A DNA stretch of 64,000 nt from Paulownia fortunei (lineage: Eukaryota; Streptophyta; Magnoliopsida; Lamiales; Paulowniaceae), in contig CM033108.1 of the NCBI GenBank assembly GCA_019321725.1, positions 14,650,060 through 14,714,059 of the forward strand, given 5' to 3'. Shown here piece after piece: positions 51,403 through 62,342 of this stretch. The translations under genes were made by a program, and so were the position numbers. The notes beneath the pieces were generated by a model, which was not told where the DNA came from, did not search any database, and saw only the letters and a list, made by a program, of their open reading frames with translations. Numbering within the stretch: the stretch's first letter is position 1; each line of letters begins with the position of its first letter.

Positions 51403-52803
51403 TGATAAGTTGGTTTTATACCAATAATTCATATATCTTTTGATTAATATTTAGTTTATTTTTAAGTATTTTTGTTATTTTTTATGCATTTAGTTTTAAA
51501 TCTTGTAGGTAATAGCAATAAGAGAAGAAAATGGAAAAAAATCAAAAACTTGGTTGAAATATTGAAGAATTCGAGTTGTGGTGCTACTGATGGCAGTTTC
51601 TGTATTTCAGTCATAACTCTCGACCCCAATTTTATATCAATTTTATTCTTGTTCCAATAGAAAGTCAAGAGAAACATCTACAACGTTTATGTTTACCACA
51701 AAATCAAATTCATTCGATTTCAATGAGAAACATCGAGTGCAATGGTCAGCACTAGGCTGAACTTTTCTGGTATGACATATTTTGGTATTTCAGGTATAAC
51801 TCTCTCCACATATGTTTTATTTAGTTGATTCAAGTGCCCATAGAAAGCCAAGAAATAGATCTACAATTCATTAGAAGACATCAAAAGTAATTCATCTTTG
51901 AAAAAGGTAAAAACCCAGTTGCAAAAGGATAAATAGTGTAAAAGCACTTAAGTGAATGAAGGAAAAACAGTAGTATCGGCGCCTACTAAGGATGCCAAAA
52001 CAGAATACAAGGCGCTTAGGTGCTAAAACAGGGCGCCTAGACGCCATCCTGCTAACTAAAAAGATGCTGATGCATTTTCTTTGCGACAAGTGGCAATGGA
52101 TCATGAATTTTGGCATTTTTATGAGATATACACATTAGATACACCTATACATCATTACCCCATGTGATGCTCTAGTAGATACACTAAATTGGTGGAGGGA
52201 AAAAGGAGAAAAATCCAAGAAAAGGGGAATGATTTCAGGTTTCTTTTGAAAAGCCAAGAAAAGTGGAAGGAATTTTAGGTTTCTTTTGAAGCAAAGCCAA
52301 GAAAAGTGGAAGGATTTCTAAGTTTCTTTTGGAAGACTCTTGGGGAAAGAATCATTGGGGAGAAGTTTAAAAAGAGAAGATCAACATCAATATAAGGGAG
52401 AGAATTGGTTCTTTGAACCAAAGGCATCCATTCTTGGAGAGAAGCAAGTCATTCTTGGAGACAAGGAGAGTTTCAACCATTTCTTCCACTTCACAAATTA
52501 GTGAACAATTTTCATGTTCTTTCTTATTTATTTCTTGAAGTTGTATTCATCCATAGTGAACTAAACATTTCTTTCTAGAGGATGACGTAACCTTATTTGA
52601 TCCTATATTTTCAATTCTAAATAATATTAATTCAAGTTATTCATCTTGTTTGTGTTATCTTGTTTAATATTTTATCTTGATTAATTGATCATTAATTGAG
52701 ATTATTTGATGCATGAGATTCGACACTCGAGAGAGAGAAGATTATACATGATCATAGAGATCACACAATCTAGGAATCATAGAGTTGAGAATCTTATAAA
52801 ACC
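51403..52803 (+). mobile_element. Athila-like LTR fragment in the gag of element 4
   Basis: It begins TGATAAGTTGGTTTTATACC and follows the LTR at 43837 to GAATCTTATAAAACC near 52803, then jumps into gag N-terminal sequence. The last ~430 bases of the LTR, and the gag codons between, are missing, so an insertion was followed by a deletion across its right junction. Confidence 0.87.
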
Positions 52804-53030
52804 TCTCCAACTATCTCCACTTGTTCTACTCGGGACTGTGGTTTATTCTTTTTAGCTCTCTGTTGTCCACCCACATTTCTCTGTTGGGTGAGTTGTTGAA
52901 TTTGTTCCGACTGCCGCTAAATAAATTTTGTAAGTCAATTTATAACAATATCCTAATCATCATTTGGCATAGGTGTCTTCTCTTCTTGGTTTCTACCTCA
53001 ACTATTACTCTCACTCCTTGTTCTTATCAT
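52804..53030 (-). pseudogene. gag N-terminus (element 4)
   Basis: The ATG at 53028-53030 starts MIRTRSESNS; RQSEQIQQLTQQRN follows, matching MVRTRGESSGG and RQSEQIQQLIRQRD of element 2. A stop lies in between. The next ~160 codons of gag are deleted. Confidence 0.85.
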
Positions 53031-53170
53031 GACTGCAATACTATTTTAAAACATGATCAATATAATTCATGAAATAATAATGCAACACATAATAAAATAA
53101 AACTTACGAGCAAAGCTATGCTTTCACAAGTTTCAAGTTTATGTACATGGACAGTATACAAAACCTATAA

Positions 53171-53186
53171 CCGGGCTCTGATACCA
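53171..53186 (-). promoter_or_regulatory. Primer-binding site of element 4 (tRNA-iMet type)
   Basis: TGGTATCAGAGCCCGG on the minus strand, three bases after the LTR end GTTACA; same arrangement as element 2. Confidence 0.9.
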
Positions 53187-53189
53187 CTC

Positions 53190-55077
53190 TGTAACACCCC
53201 CATTACTATACAACTATATATATAGTATAATTTAACATGATAGAACCTGCTTGCATGCATGATTTTTTTTTCTTCCTGTAATATATTTAAATAATAAACT
53301 ATTTTTGCACTAACAGACTAATATATATACTTGTAAAGGACCCATAACAACCATAATATTTATATACCCATGTACAGACTAGTTTTAAAAATAACACATA
53401 GTACAAGTGCCAAAACTTAATGCAGTAGACTCCAAAATCGAATAAGCTAGCAACCAGCCCAACAGGTCGTCATCCATGTACACTGATCCTCAAACATGTA
53501 TGAACTCCAACGGCTTGCCCAGTAAATCCATGGCTTCAAGTATCACCAAACTCACCTACAATGCGTGAACTACGTGAGTTAATGCTCAATAAATGAAAAT
53601 CATGCATGCTAAAAGGATAATCTAACGTATATGAAATGCATTCCTATGAGATCACGACAAAGATGCAAAGTCATGCATAAAATAGTTCATTCAAAATTAT
53701 TTTTCATTATTGAGCCCTTGGCCCACCCTCTATGTACCGGATAAAGCCCTCAATAATATCAATAATTACATGACCATAAACAGATCGATACAGTTCGAGG
53801 GCCATCTCTTGAGATCACTAGAGGTCCACCCCCTGTCTTCCTCTATGACCATCCAGAAGTCTTCCCACCAGCGGCGTCAATAAGGGCACTATCAAGTAGT
53901 CTACCCTCTCATGACCACCAGAGGCACACCCCCTATCAACCCCTATGATCTTCCGAGAAGTAATACTCGCGGCGCCCTAAAATATTATATAAATAAGCCA
54001 CACAGGCCTCGGTACACTAGTAGTGGCCAACCGAAATATTTTCTTTCTGAAAATAATATCATGCGTGCAAAAATCTCAACTGTGAGCACGTATTATGCAT
54101 GAACATGTAAATGCTGATGAATGGCATGTCCAATGATACAATAGATCCTATGTCCCATCATTCAAGCAATATATGAACTATAAGACATGTATAATACTCA
54201 CAATACATACATCATGACACAAAGATCACCTTTAATATAGACAATGCATGAAATACTATGTCCATACATTGTAGTTTCAAATGAATTTTTATTTACTTTT
54301 GACCTTTGATGTCCTACTGAAGGTTAATATGATTCTTCTTCCTAACCTTAGATATAAAGCCGCTTGTAAAAATATAGCGTATTAATTTTCATTCTAAATC
54401 AATAGGTTTCTATATCAAATCTCATAAGGGATCTTAAATCTTAAATTTAATTAAGTAACAATCAAACTTTAAAATTTATACTTCAACCTAATCAAAATCT
54501 TTTAAATACCTTAATTTCTCGTCTCGAATTTATTCTAATATTATCTAATTGATGTATTATAATTCCCACAACCAATCCCTCAATTAAATTAGCTCATTCA
54601 TCCGATTAATACAAGATAACAAAATTTAAATTTTTGTAACTAATTTTGAATTAAAGATGTATATTAATTATTGTCTCACATTTAGATATCTAGTTAATTC
54701 AAATAAAAAAAACTTTCTTTCAAATTAAAAATAAACGACATAAATATATAGTTTTATCCGTACAAAAATAAGAAAGGACTTACCCAAAATTTTCTTCAAT
54801 TCCTACCATTGAAATTTGTTGGAGCACTCTCTTTTTTCTTTTCTTTTCTTTTCTCTCTCTTCTTTCTTTTTTTTTCTGCATTTTGTTTCTCTACTGTCGT
54901 GAGTGTGTGTGTGGTGTTAATCGTGTGTGTGTGGTGTGTGTTAAGAACTTAACAATTAAGGAACTTTAATATAATATAATAACTTAACAATTAAGGAACT
55001 TAATATAATATATATTATAGCATATGCATATCTAAAACATAAGTTAATATACTATACACGTGTATACATATATATAT

Positions 55078-55116
<39 letters not shown>

Positions 55117-55627
55117 ATGTATATACATTTTATATATATAATTAATACATATATATATATATATATATATGTATATGTATATATTATATTTATTTCTAAG
55201 CCCCCAAGTTTATTTATTTATTTATTTATTAAGAATTTACACCATGTTAATTAATATGATAATGCCCTTACTTTCTTTTATTATTATTATTACCATTACT
55301 ATCACTATTTTCTTCTAAATTAATTTATTTGCATAGTTTATTATCCTACACCATAAACACAATGATGCCACATTTCACTCACGTGTATCCTAATGGTATC
55401 TGGTAGTTGACACATAAATCCTCGTATCTTAGTACCAACTCAATCAATTAGATTAAAGAATTTAAAAACTAATATCGGGTGACAACTTCAAAAGTTTAAT
55501 TATTAAAGATGCATCATACAATATAGTGCATTATGAAATATCAATTAAAAATACAAATGGCACATACGTAGCATGAAATGCATGAACTATATTAGCCAAG
55601 TGAGTTGCGCGAGACTCAGGTATTACA
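53190..55627 (-). repeat. 5' LTR of element 4 (2,438 bp)
   Basis: On the minus strand it begins TGTAATACCTGAGTCTCGCG at 55627 and ends GGGGGTGTTACA at 53190. A TA-rich microsatellite lies at 55060-55195. In the first ~110 bases it differs from the 3' LTR by roughly six positions, so the insertion is not recent. Confidence 0.92.
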
Positions 55628-55740
55628 AAAATCAAACAATACAAATTTTGGAATACCAAAGATAGAGAATTTACCTGTTATTGCTGATGGGTTCGCCTTA
55701 TCATCTGATCTAGTGATGGTAAAGACTCTAGATGGTAAAA
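55628..55740 (-). pseudogene. Protease N-terminal side of gypsy element 3, right part
   Basis: The minus strand encodes VFTITRSDDKANPSAIT and then FGIPKFVLFD, matching VFTMTKADAKANPSVV of element 2 just before the protease active site. It ends at the AAAAT duplication shared with 38312-38316, completing the interrupted frame. The remaining gag is absent beyond 55740. Confidence 0.85.
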
Positions 55741-56497
55741 ACTAGTTAACTAATGAAATCAGGCTTTATAAATTTGCAGAAACTTATCCGATCTCCAAAG
55801 GAGTGTGAGACCTGGATGACTGATCTGCAACACTAGATACATGTTAGTATCTTACCAAGAGTGAGAGGTAGGGAGGAGGAGAGAACCATAAAAGGCATTC
55901 CCTTGACATCAAAGGAATGCAAATGGCTATAACTAAGTAAAAACTAAAAGAAGGAAATGTGTTTAAGCTAAAAGAATACATGACCAAAAGGCATTAAGTT
56001 GTAGTTTCTAGACACAATCATTCAGCAAACAAAGGGCAAAAAAATTCATTGACATGGAAAATGTAGTTTGCACTTAAATAAATTTCAATGTTATCAAATA
56101 ATAATACCAACTGCCCTTGATGGTTCACTATTTTATCAACCAATTACCAACCAACAAAATCAAAATAAAAAGTGAATGCAATATAAGGTATTCCACAATC
56201 CTTGATTTCCTTATATAACTTACTTTTTCATAGGTTTTTCTTTCCAAGTCAAGAAAACCATTTGTAGTTAACTTTTTTGAGCAAAAACCAATCTATGCCT
56301 ACAATATTTAGTAAGGACCAATTCCTCACATAGTAATATACTATAAAAGTAGGATCCATCCCAAGTTTACTTTTTGGGGTTAGTTTTTTCAAACATTCAC
56401 AACAGCTTAAGCATGAATCGCACAATACTTTTTACAAATGAAATGTGAAAAAATGAAAGAGAAGATGAATAATAAATAGAATAAAATTTGAACTAAG
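55741..56497. repeat. Triplicated segment, copy 1
   Basis: Shares with copies 2 and 3 the words CCCTTGATGGTTCACT, CATAGGTTTTTCTTTC and GTAGGATCCATCC. On the minus strand, at the left edge, a short frame SSVADQSSRSH followed by KPDF and a stop resembles one in copy 3. Confidence 0.8.
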
Positions 56498-56743
56498 CAC
56501 TCAACTTGTCAGAAACTCTTTAACAGGGAAAATCAAAACTTATAAAGTAGAAAAATAAAACGATAACTTAACAGAACCGAAGTAACATTATGTTCATCAT
56601 ACCAAAAAAAAAAGCCATGGAGTCCACAGAAGAATTTACTATTGAACTTCAAGGTCCTCAACGATGTAATCTGTTGGTCGGAGAAGTAGATACATCCGTG
56701 GTATGATTTGAGGTGATAATCAAGCATCAACAAAACGGATGGA

Positions 56744-57229
56744 AAATGTATCCTGCACTTAAATAAACTTCAATATTATCAAGTGACAAAGCTTGCTCCC
56801 TGTTTACCTTACATAGTATTTAACTACCCTTGATGGTTCACTGTTCTACCAACCAATCACTAACCAAACAAATCAAAGTAAAAAGTAAATGCTACGTAAG
56901 TTAATTTACAATCGTTAATTTCCAAATATGACTTTCTTTATCGTAGGTTTTTCTTTCACAGACACGAAAACCCTAGGTAGTTAAATTTTTTGAGCAAGAA
57001 CCAATATTAACTTGCATTAATTTTGTGAAGGAAAATTTCGTTCTTCTTTCTAAGACATAGTAATAGAGGGCTACAAAAATATGAAACATCCTATGTTTAC
57101 TTTTTAGAGTCAGTTTTTTAACACATTCACAATAGTTTACGCACAAATAGCATAATATTTTTAGCAGTTGAAATGTGAAAAAATTAAAAAGAGGAGAATA
57201 ATACATGGAATAAAATTTAAACTACATTG
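56744..57229. repeat. Triplicated segment, copy 2 (shorter)
   Basis: Matches copy 1 from TGCACTTAAATAAA to AAATGTGAAAAAATTAAAA. It lacks the first ~320 bases of copy 1. Confidence 0.8.
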
Positions 57230-58007
57230 GCTGCCTTAGGTTTTCAATCCTAACCACCAATCAATTTTTCAAAATGTCCCAGTTTGCTAGGCTCAAATCT
57301 AACACCTATATAACCCCTTCAACTAACTATATCTGCATAAAATATTATAAAAATGCACAAATACGACTAATGTGTCTTGTTGACCTTTAGATGTGCTTTC
57401 ACTAAGCTATTCCAACAAGTTGGTCGAGTAACCTTCAACTGATCTCACCACAAGAGGGTTCACTAAGTAGTAAAGACATCACAAGCTATCAGGTTGTATC
57501 ACAATTCTGAATATTTTTGATATAGTAAGTGGCAATGTAGTATTTTCTATATGACATCTCAGAAAAAAGTCACATGTTTGTATTTAATATACATTCTGTG
57601 CCAGGGTTCAAGAAAGATAAATACATGCATTAGAAATAGATTATGAAATCCAGGGGAAATGTTTCAACATAATTCTATAAATTCAGACTCATTACAATGT
57701 TGTCCAATTTAGTCTCTATGTTATATTGTCGCGAAGCCAAAGCACATTCCTTACACCAGAATATTTCACTCATCATGCAAGCATGGGAAGGAACGTGTTC
57801 TTTAATATAGATTTGAGAGGACAAGAAGGCATTGAAAACAAAAAAAAAAATCTTACACACATTGGTACATAATTTTTTCAATGTCATGAATTTTGGTTTA
57901 CAAATTAGCTTGTAAATAGGAATAGATCCTATCTTTTTTTCCAGCTAGATGAAACAACAAAATGGGAGAAGGGTTGTGATATTTTAAACAAAAAAATACA
58001 TGTGTAA
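57230..58007. other. Spacer between repeat copies, no gene recognised
   Basis: Ordinary AT-rich sequence. The minus-strand ORF at 57675-57887 has no recognisable features. Confidence 0.45.
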
Positions 58008-58640
58008 CACTAGCTAATTAACGAAATCAGGCTTCATAAATTTGTAGAACTTTTTCCAATCTCCAAACGAGTGCTGAGACATAGATGACCGAGTTGCGAC
58101 ACTAGATGTATATCTATATTATAGAATCTTACCAAGAGAGAGTCTTAGGGAAGGAGAAAACCATAAAGGGCATTCCCTTGACATCATAGGAAAGCAATTG
58201 GGTTATGCTCGAGCAAAAATTAAAAGAAGAAAATTGTTCTATAATGGTATCAAAGAAAGATATAAAATAGTATAAGCTAAAAGAATACATAGACAACGGC
58301 ATTGCAATTTGTAGACCAATTTATAGACATAATCATTCAACACACTAATGGCAACTTAATTGAAAGGAAAAAAAGTGAAAAGTGAATACTATGCATGATA
58401 ATCTGCAGACCTTGATTTCCTTATATGACTTCCCTTTTCATAGGTTTTTCTTTCTCAGTCAAGGAAACCTTAGGTAGTCAACTTTTTTTGCAAGAAACAA
58501 TCTATGGCTCCATTTATTTCATAGAGGAAACTTTATGAGACCTTCTTCACATAGTAACAGGGCTACAAAAGTAGGATCCATCCTATGTTTACTTTTTGGA
58601 GTCAATTTCTTCACACATTCACATTAGTTTTAGCATGAGT
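58008..58640. repeat. Triplicated segment, copy 3
   Basis: Matches copy 1 from CTAATTAACGAAATCAGGCTTCATAAATTT to CACATTCACATTAG. The minus-strand frame SSVATRSSMSQHSFGDW with FYKFMKPDFVN and a stop matches the equivalent frame in copy 1. Confidence 0.8.
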
Positions 58641-59060
58641 AGCATTGTCCCCTTGTTCTATCATTATCCATTCATTCAGAATGGAGTTTCGCTCAACTCC
58701 AGTTCTTCCCATGACCCTACTAACAAGTTCTGGAGGAGTTAGGAATTTGTCAGTCCCATATAGTGCTTGGATCAAATGGTAATCCTTCATAATTGTAATT
58801 CGTGCTCTCAAATGTAGAATTCAACGGAAGACTAACTGGCAACAATAGTTTTTGGGCATTCAAAGGGATGCGCAAAAGGAACCCTATGTTGTCAACTTTT
58901 TGTGATTCTCAGTTATGGCATATCTTGCAACTTGGTGGTATTAACGGATGCACCGAAAAGGGAATTCCCTCCATATCCTAAAATGCTTCTAATTTGGGGA
59001 TATGATGTGCCAGTTAGAAATCTCTGATAATGTGATAGTGCCTGTTCCTGGCTATATGTT
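58611..59060 (-). pseudogene. Unidentified host gene remnant
   Basis: Minus-strand sequence looks coding in two frames joined by shifts: upstream DMEGIPFSVHPLIPP, NIGFLLRIPLNAQKLLLPVS and LPLNSTFES, then an open stretch YHLIQALYGTDKFLTPPELV ending after WIMIEQGDNATHAK. Base composition is higher in G+C than its surroundings. I do not recognise a family. It lies between the triplicated repeats and the leader-like region at 59640-59960, all in minus orientation, so these may be parts of one decayed gene. Confidence 0.45.
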
Positions 59061-59640
59061 CCAAAATTCATCAGAAATGGCTATTGCAAGACGAAAATAA
59101 AATTTCATTATATAGCATCACAAAAGCATCAATCACAAGAAAACTAGAGAAATATAAATCTTCTAGCTAGTGATAAAGCAACAAAGAACAAAATCCAAGA
59201 ATTAAACAAAAAAAGTATCAGACATGACCAAAAGGTATTAATGGAACATTTAAGAAGCTTTAAGGAAAACTACAAGGCATTAACAGAAAACTATAACGAT
59301 CAACCGGAAAAGGGCATGCACATATCCTTACATCATCATACTCAGAAGTTTCCTCTTGCTATTTCATTTCCTGGAGGATAATCTCTCCATCAAGATCCGT
59401 AATTTGCGCTGCCGTTTCGGCCTTTTCCTTCTCTGAGTAGAATTATTCCTCCATCAAGAATTTCACATACCCATTTCGATTTCTGTTTCTTGTTAGGCTC
59501 TCCTCTATCAAGATGTTGTATCTTGACTGAATTAATCTCGGATTTTCACCAAAACAAACCTCACTCACCCTTCAGGAACACCCACACGTTATAGAACAAC
59601 CGAGTGAAAAATTGACCATCAAAGCTTGAAGAACGAAATT
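59061..59640. other. Possible intron and upstream exon region of the unidentified minus-strand gene
   Basis: A Glu-rich minus-strand stretch near 59330-59460 (SEKEKAETAAQITDLDGEI) is coding-like but ends in stops. No family recognised. Confidence 0.35.
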
Positions 59641-59960
59641 AGAAAGGATTGAGAGAGAAGAAGATATTAAGAGAAGAAGAAGGAGATAAGATTTTGAGAA
59701 TCGAATTCTGGCTGCGATTGATTATCATTCTCATTTGTGAGAATCAGATTTTTGAAGAAAATTTTACCGGCCGGGGAGAAGAGGAACGAACAAGAAGTGG
59801 CAGAGGTGGTGGGATTGGGGTTTCAGGACAACAGAGGCATAAGTTAGTGGAGGATAAAGCCGGCAAATCCACCAGCACAAAAAAGAGGAAGAAGGTAGGG
59901 ACTAAGGAGCGGGGGCTTTGCGAGAGGGGATTAGGGTTTTGACTTTTTTCTCCCTTTTTT
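59641..59960 (-). promoter_or_regulatory. Leader/first-exon-like region of a minus-strand gene with telo-box
   Basis: GC-richer minus-strand sequence with CT-rich leader character (TTCTTCTTCTCTTAATATCTTCTTCTCTC) and a telo-box AAACCCTAA at 59931-59939, a motif common near plant transcription starts, especially of translation-related genes. A possible donor GTAAAATT follows CCCCGGCCG near 59770. The plus-strand 97-codon ORF here is the antisense of this leader. Confidence 0.4.
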
Positions 59961-60413
59961 TAACCCTTTCATCATTTATTTATGAAAATACATAAATATT
60001 AGTTTTTATGGTAACAGTGATACGTATATGTTCAGCCCATCTTAACTTTGCACTGCCTGTGCATGTACATACATAACATATATATGTGTGTACATATTCT
60101 CATATTGTACAAATTAAATTGTTTATATCTAACAAATAAAGAATCACATGTGTGTGTATATGTATGTTTAAATAATACTTATACAAACCAATAATATATA
60201 AATCAAATTTTATTGTTTAATATCAAATACATTTATCTATATAGTAATGGTATAATGTATATATTCCTAATATATAAATACATATTAAATATATGTCTGC
60301 ATGTATCCAACAAAATCAATTCTCACAAAAAAGACATGTCACATCAACCATCAATATTATATTTTTCTCCAAAAATTCAACTATTCAAAACACACATCCA
60401 AATCAACATCTTA
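59961..60413. other. AT-rich spacer
   Basis: Contains short TATATG and TGTGTGTA microsatellite-like runs. No gene seen. Confidence 0.5.
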
Positions 60414-61385
60414 TTTTTTTAAAAATTCTTTTCTCATTTTTTTCTCCAAATTTTATTTTTTCGGAATGTACATTATAATCAATCCAGAAATTTTATTGAA
60501 CAACTAAAAGCGATTGCCATCAATTTTGACTCAAACTATCTAACACAGATCAATAGATTAGGTACTGAATTATCCATTTTTTATTGGTTCAAAATGCAAG
60601 TTACATTTAATATCTTCCAAATCCTAATTTGTAGCATGTCCTCTCACGACACCGCTCTCGTAAAGTTGTTATTCCACTTAAAAAATTGTTGATTTGAATA
60701 TCCATTTATTCCTTTCTACACCAAATGACATCATCCTTGTAAAGTTGCTACTTCAATTAAAAAAGTGATTTATTACTATATTTCTTTCTTCACTTGTAAC
60801 ATAAAAATTCTTGAATATTCATCGTCTTTTTCTTTTTCGAGTGAAATCTTTTTCCTATTAAGAAAGACATGTTTGATTTTATTTTGAGTTTTCGTCATCT
60901 TTTTTTTTTTAAATTCTTTTTTCATTTTTTTCTCCAAAATTTATTTTTTCGGAATATACATTATAATCAATTCAAAAAATTTATTGAACAACTAAGAGTG
61001 ATTGCCATCAATTTTGACTCAAACTATCCAGTACAGATTTAGGTACTGAATTGTCCATTCTTTATTGGTTCAAAATGCAAGTTACATTTAATATCTTCCA
61101 AATCCTAATTTGTAGCATGTCCTCTCACGACACCACTCTCATAAAGTTATTATACCACTTAAAAATTTGTTAATTTGAATATTCCATTTCTTCCTTTCTA
61201 CACCATACGACATCGTCCTTGTAAAATTGCTACTTCAATTAAAAAAGTGGTTTATTACTATTTTTCTTTCTTCACTTGTAACATAAAAATTCTTGAATAT
61301 TCATCATCTTTTTCATTTTTGAGTGAAATCTTTTTCCTATTAAGAAAGACATTTTTGATTTTATTTTGAATTTTCGTCATCTTTT
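60414..61385. repeat. Tandem duplication, ~488-bp unit, two copies
   Basis: Unit 1 (about 60414-60901) and unit 2 (about 60902-61385) share TCGGAATRTACATTATAATC, GATTGCCATCAATTTTGACT, TTTGTAGCATGTCCTCTCAC and the end TTTTCGTCATC, with a period of 488. Divergence is low, a few percent by eye. Confidence 0.9.
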
Positions 61386-62342
61386 TTCTTCTTCGAGTGA
61401 AATCTTTTTCCCATTAAAAATTTCAAGGCGTGTCAGATTTTATTTTCATGAAAAATAGTCTTCTCCGACATTTTCAATAGAATATAATTTTTTTTTATGT
61501 AGAATTGAACATGTATTTGCCCTAGAGCAACGTCACATCTTAACTTTTAACTTTTAGTAGAATGGTGATTTTGAAAAATAAAAATTGCATTCTAAAAAAT
61601 ACAGCCTGATTTTGGAACGTCCCAAATAAATAAAAAAATATATGAGCAATAAATTGAGAACGATGGTGTATTTATTTACCATAAATACATGCACTGTAAC
61701 AGTATTAGGCTTGAGAGACCAGTTGCACCATAGGAGTCTTTATTTAGAACTAAAAAGTGCATGTGGGAGGCCACTAACACAAATAGTAGAAATTAATAGA
61801 CATTGCATCAACTATTTTCTCCAGATGAGAATTATAGACATGACATGGGTAAGCACCATGCAAATTCTTTTTGTCGAACGATCTCCACCACACGCCCTCC
61901 AGCCATCACCTCCTTGCCTGCCGCAAAATCACCACATGGGAAAACTCTCAAACTAGGTTTAAAAGGAAGCAAGAAGGTAAATCTGAAATTCTGATTCGTT
62001 TTTGTTTTCCTATACAATATGCTAGTTCCATCCTCCAAAGTCTCATCTTCAGAAGAAATAGGATTTTGTGCATTGGTGAAGCTAAATTCCTCGCTTAAGG
62101 TGATAACAGATAACCCTGTGGTTGACAATTAAACATCTATATGTAGTTATATACATCACTTTCTATGGAAATAGGTTGTATAAACAGTGAGATTAATGCA
62201 ATGTAATTTAATTTTTCAACTGTCGAGCTAAAATGTAGAAAGCTTGTAGACATGATCTTAAGAAGAAAAAGTCTAAAGAATAGTACAAATCCAAAGGGAA
62301 ATAGATTTAATAAAACTTAATTGCATAGTTTTGAACATACCT
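61386..62342. other. 3' flank / 3' UTR region of the phototropin gene
   Basis: Downstream (minus strand) of the phototropin stop codon. Overlapping short ORFs at 61642-62128 on both strands have no recognisable features. Confidence 0.5.

Larger units (their letters stand above)
38317..55627 (-). mobile_element. Ty3/gypsy chromovirus-type element with nested insertions (element 4)
   Basis: Minus-strand element: 5' LTR 53190-55627, primer site 53171-53186, gag to integrase and a chromodomain-like tail 47247-53030, polypurine tract 47232-47246, 3' LTR 38317-39220 plus 45711-47231. Both outer ends are flanked by AAAAT (38312-38316 and 55628-55632). It sits in the protease of element 3. An Athila-like element interrupts its 3' LTR and a truncated Athila-like LTR interrupts its gag. 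Without these insertions it would be roughly 9.5 kb, short for its clade because part of gag is deleted. Many stops and frameshifts make it non-functional. Confidence 0.92.

Noticed and set aside
59649..59942. 97-codon plus-strand ORF rich in Glu, Arg and Gly
   Set aside because: It is the antisense of a CT-rich leader-like region; no recognised domain, and the minus-strand telo-box favours transcription the other way.
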